Shown here one piece after another: positions 25,487 through 33,985 of a stretch of 64,000 nt of DNA (positions are counted from its first letter, which is position 1; the number at the start of each line of letters is the position of its first letter). The DNA comes from Mycolicibacter sp. MU0083. GTDB taxonomy: Bacteria > Actinomycetota > Actinomycetes > Mycobacteriales > Mycobacteriaceae. The notes beneath the pieces were generated by a model. That model had not been told where the DNA came from. It saw only the letters and a program-made list of their open reading frames with translations, and did no database searches. The stretch is from NCBI RefSeq assembly GCF_963378075.1, contig NZ_OY726394.1:3410001-3474000 (forward strand). The letters are read 5' to 3'. Position numbers and translations under genes: made by a program.

Positions 25487-26380
25487 ATGGCGTCCTCGGC
25501 ACTGCAACCCGGCGAGCACACCGTCGAGATCAACGGCGGCAACGTCGTCTACGAGATCTTGGGCACGCAGGGTGACTTCATCGTTCTGACGCCGGGCGGC
25601 CGGTTCAGCAAGGACATCCCCGGGCTGCGGCCACTGGCGGAGAAACTCGTCGAGGGCGGCTACCGGGTGGTGCTCTGGGACCGGCCCAACTGCGGCAAGT
25701 CCGATGTGCAGTTCTACGGCGTCAGCGAATCGCATATGCGCGCCGAGACGCTGAAGGAATTGATCACCGAACTCGGCATCGGTCCGTGCATCATCGCCGG
25801 CGGTTCCGGCGGCGCCCGGGATTCGATGCTGACCGTCATGCTCTATCCGGAACTGGCCACCAAACTGGTGGTCTGGAACATCGTCGGAGGGGTCTACGGC
25901 TCGTTCGTGCTGGGGTCCTACTACATCGTGCCCAGCATTCTTGCGGTGCGCGGGGCCGGTATGAAAGCCGTTGCCGCGGTAGATGAGTGGAAAGAGCGGA
26001 TCGCGGAGAACCCGGCCAACCGGGATCGCATCCTCGACCAGGATCCCGACGCCTTCCTCAAGCAGATGCTGCGCTGGCTCAACGCGTTCGTGCCCAAGCC
26101 GGGGCAGACCATTCCCGGTGTCGAGGACGAGATGTTCGACAACATCACCGTTCCCACGCTGATCATTCGCGGCGGCGAGAACGATCTCGACCATCCCAAG
26201 CGCACCTCGCTGGAGGTGCACTGCCTCATCAAGGGATCGACGCTGATCGATCCGCCGTGGCCCGAGGACGCCTGGGAGCGTGCCGGCGAAGAGCGGGCGT
26301 CGGGCAAGGTCAAGCGATTCAACATGTTCGACACCTGGGTGCAGGCGGCGCCGCCGATCCTGGACTTCCTCAAGAGGTGA
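25487..26380 (+). CDS. alpha/beta hydrolase
   Basis: A 297-residue alpha/beta-hydrolase fold protein. The oxyanion region is LTPGGRF, the nucleophile elbow is AGGSGGAR (G-x-S-x-G), and an acid is available in RGGENDLDHPK. The usual catalytic His before the last helix is not obvious: the equivalent segment reads KRFNMFDTWVQAAP. The enzyme may use another residue or have changed activity. Related proteins act as C-C hydrolases or esterases. It starts at ATG 25487 after CAGGAGAAAG in the amidohydrolase-Rieske operon. Confidence 0.82.
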   Translation: MASSALQPGEHTVEINGGNVVYEILGTQGDFIVLTPGGRFSKDIPGLRPLAEKLVEGGYRVVLWDRPNCGKSDVQFYGVSESHMRAETLKELITELGIGPCIIAGGSGGARDSMLTVMLYPELATKLVVWNIVGGVYGSFVLGSYYIVPSILAVRGAGMKAVAAVDEWKERIAENPANRDRILDQDPDAFLKQMLRWLNAFVPKPGQTIPGVEDEMFDNITVPTLIIRGGENDLDHPKRTSLEVHCLIKGSTLIDPPWPEDAWERAGEERASGKVKRFNMFDTWVQAAPPILDFLKR

Positions 26381-26404
26381 CCGCGATGACGGGAACGCCG
26401 CCGT

Positions 26405-26423
26405 GCACCGGCTTACACGGTGC
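26405..26423. terminator. possible hairpin between convergent genes
   Basis: GCACCG and CGGTGC (26405-26410 and 26418-26423) can pair across a seven-base loop that contains the stop codon of the - strand gene, about 25 bases after the + strand stop. There is no T run. Weak evidence. Confidence 0.3.
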
Positions 26424-26895
26424 GGATGTGCACCTCGCAGTTGGTGGACGCCTCCAGTGCGGTGTGGACGCGGCTCTCCGGGATCCGGGCCAGATCGGCC
26501 TTGCGCAGCGTGACGTTCAGGGTGTCCCAGCCGGGGCCTCCCGGACCGCTGGGCACCCGTTCGATCTCGCCGGTCAGCCCGAAACCCGCGAGCACACCGT
26601 GGGCGTCGTCGTCGGTGCCGTGGCTGATGAAGGTCAGCACACCGGCGACCGGGTCGGTACCGAACACCGTGGCGCACAGCTCGATCGCGGTGGCCTGCAG
26701 CGCCTCGCCGTCGTCCCCGGTCATCAGCAGTTCGATCTCGCGGCGACTCGGCGGCAGGCCGGCCAGATCGTTCGCGATGAGTTCGGCACCGATGTCGCCG
26801 GCCATGCCGGCCAGCGTGGAAACGCCGGTGCGCAGCTGCTCGGCCGACAGTTCGCCGGCCGTGTCGACTTTGACCCGTACCACCGCGGTTCGCAT
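26413..26895 (-). CDS. conserved protein of unknown function
   Basis: A 160-residue soluble protein with no signal or membrane segment. It has a ferredoxin-like alternation of strands and helices (MRTAVVRVKVDTAGELSAEQ, GPGWDTLNVTLRKADL, CEVHIRTV at the end). I do not recognise the family. It lies alone on the - strand inside an otherwise + strand operon, and its start is 38 bases from the divergent NuoF-like gene. No obvious ribosome site is seen. Confidence 0.6.
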   Translation of the reverse strand: MRTAVVRVKVDTAGELSAEQLRTGVSTLAGMAGDIGAELIANDLAGLPPSRREIELLMTGDDGEALQATAIELCATVFGTDPVAGVLTFISHGTDDDAHGVLAGFGLTGEIERVPSGPGGPGWDTLNVTLRKADLARIPESRVHTALEASTNCEVHIRTV

Positions 26896-26933
26896 ACGAC
26901 AGAGCCTAACCGCGCCGAGTGCAGGAGATCCGC

Positions 26934-28232
26934 ATGAGTACTTCGACCGACCCCGATACCGGATTGGCGGTGACGGTCTGGCCGGGGCTGACTCCCCGGC
27001 TGTTGCGCACCGAACCGGGACCGGAGGACCTCGAGCAGTACCGCGACGCCGGAGGTTACCGGGCGTCGGATGACCCAGCCGCTCTGCTCGACGCCGTCGA
27101 CCGGGCCGGCCTGGTCGGACGCGGTGGGGCCGCCTTCCCGCTGGCGACCAAGCTGCGCACCGTGCGCGCCGCGCATCTGGCCGGCCGCGACACCGTCCTG
27201 GTCGCCAACGGCGAAGAGGGCGAACCGGCCTCGATCAAGGATCGTTGGCTGCTGCGCAACCGTCCGCACCTGGTGCTGGACGGCCTGCGGCTGGCCGCCC
27301 GCGTCATCGGCGCGGCGCACGCGCACGTCTACGTCTCGGATGCGGCCGCGGCCGCAGCGGTACAGCACGCACTGCACGAACCCGGAACGGCCCTGGACGG
27401 TGTGACGGTCAGCGTGTTCAAGGTGACCCCCGGCTACGTGGCCGGTGAGGAGACCGCCGCGGTGCGCGCGATCAACGGCGGCCCGGCCAAACCCACCGAC
27501 AAACCGCCGCGGCCGTTCGAAAGCGGTGTCGGCGGGCTACCGACCATGATCAGCAATGTCGAGACACTGGCCAATCTGCCCTACATCCACGCCCACGGCG
27601 CGGACCGATACCGCAGTGTCGGCACCGATTCGTCGCCCGGGACCTTCCTGGCCACGGTCAACGCGGCCGGCATGCCGACCGGGCTCTACGAGCTTCCGTT
27701 CGGCGTCGGACTCGCCGATCTGCTCACCGCCCACGGTGTTTCACCGGAGCGGGTGCGCGGAGTGCTGATGGGCGGCTACTTCGCCGGCCTGTTCAACCCC
27801 GACGTGCTCGTGCTGAGCTTGGACCACGAGACGCTGCGCGACGCCGGCACCGGATTGGGCTGCGGTGCACTGTCGGTGCTGATCGACGAATGCCCGGTGG
27901 CGGTGGCGGCATCGGTGCTGTCCTACTTCGACCGGGAGAACGCCGGGCAGTGCGGCTCGTGCTTCAACGGCACCGCCGCCATGGCCGCAGCCACCGGAGC
28001 CCTGCGGGACGGCATCGCCACCGCCGAGGACCTCGCCCGGCTGCAACGCTGGTCGGTCGTGCTTCGCGGGCGCGGGGCGTGCGGCACCCTGGACGGCGCC
28101 ACCAACGTCGCCGGCAGCATCGTGGCGCAGTTCCCCGATGAAGTCACCCGTCACCTCGACAACGCCTGTCCCGACTGCGCCACGGCCGCTTACACCGCGC
28201 AGCGGCCCTTCGAAGTGGAATCGATCGCATGA
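26934..28232 (+). CDS. NuoF-like NADH:ferredoxin oxidoreductase subunit
   Basis: A 432-residue homologue of the 51-kDa complex I flavoprotein standing alone without other nuo genes. The FMN/NADH motifs are GRGGAAFPLATKL and NGEEGEPASIKDRWLL. The iron-sulfur region near the C-terminus has AGQCGSCFNG, GRGACGT and ACPDC. ATG 26934 is five bases after CAGGAGA. A 3Fe-4S ferredoxin overlaps its stop by four bases. The natural reading is NADH oxidation with transfer through that ferredoxin to P450s, a role proposed for similar actinobacterial pairs. Confidence 0.85.
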   Translation: MSTSTDPDTGLAVTVWPGLTPRLLRTEPGPEDLEQYRDAGGYRASDDPAALLDAVDRAGLVGRGGAAFPLATKLRTVRAAHLAGRDTVLVANGEEGEPASIKDRWLLRNRPHLVLDGLRLAARVIGAAHAHVYVSDAAAAAAVQHALHEPGTALDGVTVSVFKVTPGYVAGEETAAVRAINGGPAKPTDKPPRPFESGVGGLPTMISNVETLANLPYIHAHGADRYRSVGTDSSPGTFLATVNAAGMPTGLYELPFGVGLADLLTAHGVSPERVRGVLMGGYFAGLFNPDVLVLSLDHETLRDAGTGLGCGALSVLIDECPVAVAASVLSYFDRENAGQCGSCFNGTAAMAAATGALRDGIATAEDLARLQRWSVVLRGRGACGTLDGATNVAGSIVAQFPDEVTRHLDNACPDCATAAYTAQRPFEVESIA

Positions 28233-28549
28233 CCGAGAACAACAAGCCCCCTACGCTGCGAGTCAAGCTCGACCGGACGCTGTGCGACGGGTTCGGGGTC
28301 TGCGCCAAGCACGCCCCCGAGTACTTCTCGCTGGACGACTGGGGCTACGCGAACCTCGAGGGCGACGGCAACATCCCCGAAGAAGACCAGCCCGCCGTGC
28401 TGCGCGCACTGATGGACTGCCCCGCGCACGCCATCATGACCATCGGGGAACGCCGGCCCGATGACGCGCCCCCGCCGGCCACCGATGAGCCCGACCCGAC
28501 GAACCCGAATACCGATGCCAGCGAAGCAGAATGGGGTTTCACACGGTGA
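28229..28549 (+). CDS. 3Fe-4S ferredoxin with acidic C-terminal extension
   Basis: A 106-residue protein. The ferredoxin core covers 8-75 with Cys19, Cys25 and Cys64 (C-DGFGV-C ... DCPAHAI), Phe standing at the variable fourth position. About 30 residues of Pro/Asp-rich tail follow (DDAPPPATDEPDPTNPNTDA), absent from the other three ferredoxins here. It overlaps the NuoF-like gene by four bases and the DUF35-thiolase start by four. It is probably the electron acceptor of the NuoF-like reductase. Confidence 0.88.
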   Translation: MTENNKPPTLRVKLDRTLCDGFGVCAKHAPEYFSLDDWGYANLEGDGNIPEEDQPAVLRALMDCPAHAIMTIGERRPDDAPPPATDEPDPTNPNTDASEAEWGFTR

Positions 28550-30210
28550 CTGCAGAAGCACCCAAGCGGCAACTGCTGCCGCAGATCACCGAAGAGAACG
28601 AATTCTTCTGGACCGCCGGTGCCGACGGCGTACTGCGACTGCAGGAATGCCGCGACTGCGCGTCGCTGATCCACCCCCCGCAGCCGGTCTGCCGGTACTG
28701 CCGCAGTCAGAACATGGGCGTGCGGGAGCTGTCCGGCCGGGCCACACTGGCCGGATTCACCGTCAACCATCGGTTCAGCGTGCCCGGCATGCCCGCCCCC
28801 TATGTGGTGGCGCAGGCGGCGATCGACGAGGACCCGCGAATCCGGCTGACCACCAACATCATCGACTGCGATCCCGAGCAGCTCGAGCTCGGCCGGCGAC
28901 TCGAGGTGGTGTTCGAGCAGCATGAGGACGTCTGGCTGCCGCTGTTCCGGCCGGCCGGGGACGCCGCCGAGGTCGGGCCGCTGCCCGACGACGAGATCGC
29001 GCCGCAGGACTTCGCCCGGCACGTCCGCCCGATGGCCACCGGCCACAAGTTCGAGGACGCCGTCGCGATCAGCGGTATCGGGATGTCCGACCTGGGCCGC
29101 CGGCTGATGAAACCTGCGCTGTCACTGACGGTTCAGGCGTGCAAACAGGCCATCGAGGACGCCGGGCTGAGCCTGGACGACATCGACGGACTGTCCACCT
29201 ATCCGGGGCCGGGCATGCTCGGCCCGTTCACCGAGGGCGGTGTGACGGCGCTGGAGTCGGCACTGGGCATCCGGCCGACCTGGCACAACGGCGGCATGGA
29301 GACCTTCGGCCCGGGCGGCTCGGTGATCGCCGCCATGCTGGCGGTCGCCGGCGGCCTGGCGCGCCACGTGCTGTGTTTCCGCACCCTGTGGGAGGCCACC
29401 CACGGGGAACTGATGAAGCAGGGCAAGATCCGTCCCCAGGGCGGGCGGACCGCCAGCTGGCAGATGCCGTTCGGCGCCACCTCGGCCGCCCATACCCTGG
29501 CCCAGAACGCCCAGCGTCACTTCCATCGCTACGGCACCACGCGGGAGACGCTGGGCTGGATCGCGTTGAACCAGCGAGCCAACGCCCAGGTGAATCCGAC
29601 GGCGATCTACCGCGACCCGATGAGCATGGACGACTACCTTTCGGCCCGGCCGATCACCACGCCGTTCGGTCTCTATGACTGCGACGTCCCGTGCGACGGC
29701 GCGGTCGCGGTGATCGTCTCGGCCGTCGATGCGGCCCGCGACCTTGCCAAGCCGCCGATCCGGGTGGAGGCGGTCGGCACCCAGATCATCGAGCGGATCG
29801 ACTGGGACCAGAGCACACTGACCCACGAGCCGCAGGTGCTCGGCCAATCCGCGCATCTGTGGTCGCGGACCTCGCTGCGGCCGGCCGACGTCGACGTCGC
29901 CGAACTCTACGACGGGTTCACCTTCAACTGCCTGTCCTGGATCGAGGCCCTGGGCTTCTGCGAGATCGGTGAGGCCAAGAGCTTCCTCGACGGCGGCGCC
30001 AACATCGCGCGCGACGGTGTGCTCCCGCTGAACACCCACGGCGGTCAGCTCTCCCACGGGCGCACCCACGGCATGGGTCTGATCCACGAGGCCGTCACCC
30101 AGTTGCGCGGCGACGCCGGTGAACGCCAGGTCGCCGGCGCCCGGGTGGCGGTGGCCAGCAGTGGCGGGTTGACCCCGAGCGGGGTCATGCTGCTACGGAC
30201 CGACTCGTGA
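28546..30210 (+). CDS. DUF35 OB-fold / SCP2-type thiolase fusion, aldolase-like
   Basis: A fusion of about 554 residues. Residues about 20-135 are a DUF35 protein with its zinc finger (ECRDCASLIH...VCRYCRSQ) and OB-fold. Residues about 160-554 are a lipid-transfer-type thiolase domain. The catalytic cysteine loop of thiolases is replaced (NGGMETFGPGGS has no Cys), while AELYDGFTFN and HGGQLSHGRTHG are kept. This is the pattern of Ltp2-type retro-aldolases, which need a DUF35 partner in steroid side-chain cleavage. Here both are one chain. GTG 28546 overlaps the ferredoxin stop (GTGA). ATG 28531 is an alternative. Confidence 0.85.
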   Translation: MTAEAPKRQLLPQITEENEFFWTAGADGVLRLQECRDCASLIHPPQPVCRYCRSQNMGVRELSGRATLAGFTVNHRFSVPGMPAPYVVAQAAIDEDPRIRLTTNIIDCDPEQLELGRRLEVVFEQHEDVWLPLFRPAGDAAEVGPLPDDEIAPQDFARHVRPMATGHKFEDAVAISGIGMSDLGRRLMKPALSLTVQACKQAIEDAGLSLDDIDGLSTYPGPGMLGPFTEGGVTALESALGIRPTWHNGGMETFGPGGSVIAAMLAVAGGLARHVLCFRTLWEATHGELMKQGKIRPQGGRTASWQMPFGATSAAHTLAQNAQRHFHRYGTTRETLGWIALNQRANAQVNPTAIYRDPMSMDDYLSARPITTPFGLYDCDVPCDGAVAVIVSAVDAARDLAKPPIRVEAVGTQIIERIDWDQSTLTHEPQVLGQSAHLWSRTSLRPADVDVAELYDGFTFNCLSWIEALGFCEIGEAKSFLDGGANIARDGVLPLNTHGGQLSHGRTHGMGLIHEAVTQLRGDAGERQVAGARVAVASSGGLTPSGVMLLRTDS

Positions 30211-30220
30211 GGGCCGGCCG

Positions 30221-31105
30221 ATGACCCATCCGGTGCGGCCGCGGATGGTCAGTGCCGACGGAGTCCCGATGTCGGCGCTGGTCGCCGAGGTTCCCGATCC
30301 GCGGGCCGTGGTCGTGGCATTGCACGGCGGCGGCACCACCTCGTTGTATTTCGACTGCCCGGGCCGGCCCGAACTGTCGCTGCTGCAGATCGGCGCGGAA
30401 CTGGGCTACACCGTGATCGCGCTGGACCGGCCGGGCTACGGCAGCTCGGCACTGTACCCGGAGGCGATGGCCGAACCCGCCCAGCGCGTGCAACTGGCAT
30501 ACCGTGCCGTGGACCGGATCCTCGGCGAACGGCCGCGCGGAGCGGGGCTGTTCGTGCTGGGTCACTCCAACGGTTGCGAACTGGCGGTACGGATGGCCGC
30601 CGACGATCGGGGCACCGAACTGCTCGGGCTCGAGCTGGCCGGCACCGGGCTGCGCTATCGGGGGGCCGCGCGCGACGCCCTGAGTTCGGCCGGGCCCGGC
30701 GAGCGACCCACCGGGCTGCGGGAACTGCTCTGGGAGCCGGCCTCGCTGTACCCGGATGCGGTGCTGCGCGGGATCACCAATTCGTCCTCGGGTGCGCCCT
30801 ATGAAGCCGACATGGTCGCCGACTGGCCCCGTCGCGATTTTCCGGAGCTGGCCGGCCGCATCCGGATTCCGGTGCGCTTCACCTTCGCCGAGCACGAGAA
30901 GGTCTGGGAATCCGATCCGGCGGCGCAGCGGGCCATCCGGGACATCTTCACCGCCGCACCGAGTTTCACCGGCAACGACCAGCCCGATGCCGGCCACAAC
31001 ATCAGTCTCGGTTTCAGTGCACCGGACTACCACCGGTCGGTGCTGTCATTCGTCAACGATTGCGCGGCGACCGCCGTCGGCGCGCCGGATTCGGAGGTCC
31101 GCTAG
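30221..31105 (+). CDS. alpha/beta hydrolase
   Basis: A 294-residue alpha/beta hydrolase. The N-terminal strand and oxyanion segment are VVALHGGGTTSLYF. The nucleophile elbow is LGHSNGCEL, and a C-terminal His lies in DAGHNISLGF. An acid is likely in FAEHEKVW. It is complete. The likely reaction is ester, thioester or lactone hydrolysis, substrate unknown. The start is ATG 30221, close behind the DUF35-thiolase gene, and the stop is directly followed by the next start. Confidence 0.85.
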   Translation: MTHPVRPRMVSADGVPMSALVAEVPDPRAVVVALHGGGTTSLYFDCPGRPELSLLQIGAELGYTVIALDRPGYGSSALYPEAMAEPAQRVQLAYRAVDRILGERPRGAGLFVLGHSNGCELAVRMAADDRGTELLGLELAGTGLRYRGAARDALSSAGPGERPTGLRELLWEPASLYPDAVLRGITNSSSGAPYEADMVADWPRRDFPELAGRIRIPVRFTFAEHEKVWESDPAAQRAIRDIFTAAPSFTGNDQPDAGHNISLGFSAPDYHRSVLSFVNDCAATAVGAPDSEVR

Positions 31106-31924
31106 ATGCGCGTCGGTTTCATCGGATTGGGCAGTCAGGGCGCGCCGATGGCGCGACGCATCGTCGAGGGCGGGTACGCCACGACGCTGTGGGCACGACG
31201 GGACGGCACGCTGGAACCGTTCGCCGACACCGAGGCGCGGACCGCGGACTCCCCCGCGGCCTTGGCCGCCGAGAGCGACCTGGTCTGTCTGTGCGTGGTG
31301 GGTGACGCCGACGTCGAAGAGGTGATCTCCGGGGACAACGGGGTGCTGGCCGGTCTGTCGCCCGGCGGGATCATCGCGATTCACAGCACCGTGCACCCCG
31401 ACACCTGCCGCCGGTTGGCGCAACACTGTGCAGACAAGGGCGTTTCGGTCATCGACGCCCCGGTCAGCGGCGGCGGCCCGGCCGCGGCCGCCGGCACGTT
31501 GCTGGTCATGGTCGGTGGTGACGCCGACGTCGTGGACCGCTGCCGACCGGTCTTCGAGACCTACGCTGACCCGGTGGTGCATCTGGGCGACCTGGGCTCG
31601 GGCCAGGTGACCAAACTGCTCAACAACCTGTTGTTCACCGCCAACCTGGGAACCGCCGCAACCGCGCTGGCACTCGGCGAACAGTTGGGGGTGGCCACCG
31701 ACCGGCTTGCCGAGGTGGTGTCGCGGGGCAGCGCGAACAGCTTCGCGCTGAACAGCATCCGTGGCTCCGGCGGGACCCTGGACCGGTTGGCCGGTATGGC
31801 GGGTGCACTGTTGCAGAAGGATGTCCGGTTGGTGGCCGACCTGGCGCAGCGGGCCGAGGCCGATCCCGGCGCGGTGCTCGATGCCGCCGATGCGACGCTG
31901 GCACTGATGGATCACCCGCGGTAA
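31106..31924 (+). CDS. 3-hydroxyisobutyrate/6-phosphogluconate dehydrogenase-family oxidoreductase
   Basis: A 272-residue beta-hydroxyacid dehydrogenase. The Rossmann motif is MRVGFIGLGSQGAPMARRI. The substrate-binding motif is APVSGGGPAAAAGTL, and the catalytic Lys lies in GSGQVTKLLNNLL. These enzymes oxidise beta-hydroxy acids or reduce semialdehydes with NAD(P). It is the last gene of the run that starts at 26934, and its ATG abuts the previous stop. Confidence 0.85.
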   Translation: MRVGFIGLGSQGAPMARRIVEGGYATTLWARRDGTLEPFADTEARTADSPAALAAESDLVCLCVVGDADVEEVISGDNGVLAGLSPGGIIAIHSTVHPDTCRRLAQHCADKGVSVIDAPVSGGGPAAAAGTLLVMVGGDADVVDRCRPVFETYADPVVHLGDLGSGQVTKLLNNLLFTANLGTAATALALGEQLGVATDRLAEVVSRGSANSFALNSIRGSGGTLDRLAGMAGALLQKDVRLVADLAQRAEADPGAVLDAADATLALMDHPR

Positions 31925-32035
31925 CACCGTTCTGCCGGAACCCCTTCCGACAATCTGCCGTTTGTCTTACAGTAGTGGTTATAGTCCATCGCCCCGCGTC
32001 GGATTCGCCAACGCCCGGCGCCCCGAGGAGGTTCG

Positions 32036-33238
32036 ATGACCCAGGCGAAACTCGTTTTCGACCCGTTCTCCGAGGAGTACTACGACAATCCGTTCGAGAT
32101 CTATCGGCGGATGCGCGAGGAAGCGCCGTTGTACTACAACGCCGAGGAGGACTTCTACGCACTGACCCGGCATGAGGACGTCTCGGCCGCACTCAAGGAC
32201 TTCGAGACCTACTCCTCGGCCCGCGGTTGCGACCTCGCGATGGTGCGTTCCGGCGAGGCCCCGCAGAAGATGATCATCTTCATGGACCCGCCCGAACACC
32301 GGCACATGCGCAGTCTGCTCAACAAGGCCTTCACCCCCCGCGCGATGCAGGCCCAGCGCGAAACGATCGTCGAACAGGTGCAGCGGTTCCTGGGCGCCGT
32401 CGACCCGGACGGCTTCGACGTGGTGCAGGACTTCTCCGGGCCGTTCCCGGTGGAGGTCATCACCCGGATGGCGGGAGTCCCCGACGAATACCGCCAGCAG
32501 GTCCGGCACTGGATCGACACCTCACTGCACCGCGAACCGGGGCAGATCGAGACCAGCGAAGCCGGTATGCAGGCCAATCTCGAGACCGCGATGTATTACT
32601 ACGGCTTGATCCAGGAGCGGCGCGCCGACCCGCAGGACGACATGATCAGTCGGCTGATCGCCGCCGAGATGCCCGGTGAGGACGGCCAGATGCGGCGCCT
32701 CGACGACATCGAGATCACCGGATTCGCCTCACTGCTGGGGGCCGCCGGCGCCGAGACGGTCACCAAACTGATCGGCAACGCCATGGTGATCTTCGCCCGC
32801 CAGCCCGAGCAATGGCAGAAGCTGCTCGACGACCGCAGCAAGGTGCCCGCCGCGGTGGAAGAGCTGCTCCGCTACGAGGGACCGGTGCAGTACAACGTGC
32901 GCTACACGCTCAAAGAGGCCCATGTCGCCGGCGGCACCATCCCCGCGGGCAAGCCGGTATTCCTGATCGCTGCGGCCGCCAACCGGGATCCGGAAGCGTT
33001 CACCAACGCCGACACCTTCGATATCGACCGAGACCACACCCAGTCCCAGCACCTGGGCCTGGGCTACGGCATCCACAGTTGCCTGGGTGCGGCGCTGGCC
33101 CGGATGGAGAGCACCATCGCCCTAGAGCATCTGCTGGACTTCATGCCCCGCTACGAGGTCGACTGGTCCGGCCTGCGGCGAGTCCACATGCAGAACGTCT
33201 CCGGGTGGCAGAACGTTCCGGTCCGAGTGCTGCGATAG
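32036..33238 (+). CDS. cytochrome P450
   Basis: A 400-residue P450. The I-helix is LGAAGAETVT (acid-Thr pair), the ExxR helix is EELLRYE and the heme loop LGYGIHSCLGAALAR has the ligand at Cys349. Leu stands where the loop usually begins with Phe. The start is ATG 32036 with GAGGAGG upstream. A 3Fe-4S ferredoxin starts eight bases after its stop. The 111 bases upstream hold no recognised operator. Confidence 0.9.
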   Translation: MTQAKLVFDPFSEEYYDNPFEIYRRMREEAPLYYNAEEDFYALTRHEDVSAALKDFETYSSARGCDLAMVRSGEAPQKMIIFMDPPEHRHMRSLLNKAFTPRAMQAQRETIVEQVQRFLGAVDPDGFDVVQDFSGPFPVEVITRMAGVPDEYRQQVRHWIDTSLHREPGQIETSEAGMQANLETAMYYYGLIQERRADPQDDMISRLIAAEMPGEDGQMRRLDDIEITGFASLLGAAGAETVTKLIGNAMVIFARQPEQWQKLLDDRSKVPAAVEELLRYEGPVQYNVRYTLKEAHVAGGTIPAGKPVFLIAAAANRDPEAFTNADTFDIDRDHTQSQHLGLGYGIHSCLGAALARMESTIALEHLLDFMPRYEVDWSGLRRVHMQNVSGWQNVPVRVLR

Positions 33239-33246
33239 GGGTATCG

Positions 33247-33456
33247 GTGTCCAAACGACAGGTGGTCGTCGACTACGGATTGTGTGAAGCCAATGCGATC
33301 TGCATGGGCATCAACGCGGAGGTCTTCCACGTCGACGACGACGACAACCTCTACATCCTCAAACCGGACATCACCGCCGAGACCGAACGCGATGTCGCCG
33401 AAGCGATTCGGCGCTGTCCCCGGCAGGCGCTGTCGATCGCCGAGGTCGACGACTAG
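33247..33456 (+). CDS. 3Fe-4S ferredoxin for the preceding P450
   Basis: A 69-residue ferredoxin, GTG start with AGGGG five bases upstream. Cys13, Cys19 and Cys57 form C-EANAI-C ... RCPRQAL, with Asn at the variable ligand position. It is eight bases downstream of the P450, so it is that enzyme's likely redox partner. It ends eleven bases from the convergent DUF1330 gene. Confidence 0.88.
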   Translation: MSKRQVVVDYGLCEANAICMGINAEVFHVDDDDNLYILKPDITAETERDVAEAIRRCPRQALSIAEVDD

Positions 33457-33461
33457 ACGGG

Positions 33462-33477
33462 CGGGCCTAGCGGCCCG
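33462..33477. terminator. possible short hairpin between convergent operons
   Basis: CGGGCC and GGCCCG pair across TAGC between and within the stop regions of the ferredoxin (+) and DUF1330 (-) genes. It is GC-rich without a T run, so termination is only possible, not shown. Confidence 0.3.
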
Positions 33478-33769
33478 GGAACCCCGACAGGATGACCGCG
33501 TTGCAGTCGGCGGCGGCCTGCCGCAGTTTCGCGGCCTGCTGGTAGGCCTCGGAGTGATACCACGCGCGGGCGGCATCCACCGATTCGAACTCCAGCACCA
33601 CGGTCTGGTTTCCGTGCCACTCGCCCTCGATCACCTCGTTTTTGGTGTCGACGGCCAGGATGGTGGCACCGGCCATGGTCGGGCCCGCGGCCTTGCCGTA
33701 GGCGATCATGCCGTCGGGGTCCTTGATCGCTTCGGTGAGGATGACGTATCCCTTGGGCGCGTTGGCCAT
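33467..33769 (-). CDS. DUF1330 family protein
   Basis: A 100-residue protein with the DUF1330 pattern: KGYVILTEAIKDPDGMIAYG, EGEWHGNQTVVLEFESVDAA and WYHSEAYQ. The fold is a dimeric alpha/beta barrel like that of small monooxygenases and lyases. The function is unknown. The ATG has AAGGAGA four bases upstream. It follows a ferredoxin and P450 in one - strand operon. Confidence 0.85.
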   Translation of the reverse strand: MANAPKGYVILTEAIKDPDGMIAYGKAAGPTMAGATILAVDTKNEVIEGEWHGNQTVVLEFESVDAARAWYHSEAYQQAAKLRQAAADCNAVILSGFPGR

Positions 33770-33778
33770 TGACTCTCC

Positions 33779-33985
33779 TTAAGTGGATGGTTTGTCGGTG
33801 ACGTCGTCGATGGCCCGTTCGGGGCACTGTTTGATGGCGTCGCGAACGGCGTCTTCGAACTGCGGCGGCACCTCGTCGACGGCGACCTCGGAATACCCGT
33901 CGTCGTTGATCGCGAACACCTCGGGGCAGATCGTGGTGCAGATACCGTGCCCGGCACAGCGGTCCGGGTCGACCCACGCCTTCAT
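33779..33985 (-). CDS. ferredoxin for the upstream P450
   Basis: A 68-residue ferredoxin with Cys10, Cys16 and Cys54 (C-AGHGI-C ... QCPERAI), His at the variable position, and an additional Cys20 in TTICPEVF. It overlaps the P450 gene by four bases and is the likely electron donor. An alternative upstream start would lie inside the P450 frame and was excluded. Confidence 0.88.
   Translation of the reverse strand: MKAWVDPDRCAGHGICTTICPEVFAINDDGYSEVAVDEVPPQFEDAVRDAIKQCPERAIDDVTDKPST

Noticed and set aside
28588..28609. GAAGAGAAC/GAATTCTTC near-palindrome
   Set aside because: It is inside the DUF35-thiolase coding sequence, explained by codons for Glu-Glu-Asn-Glu-Phe-Phe; not in a promoter.
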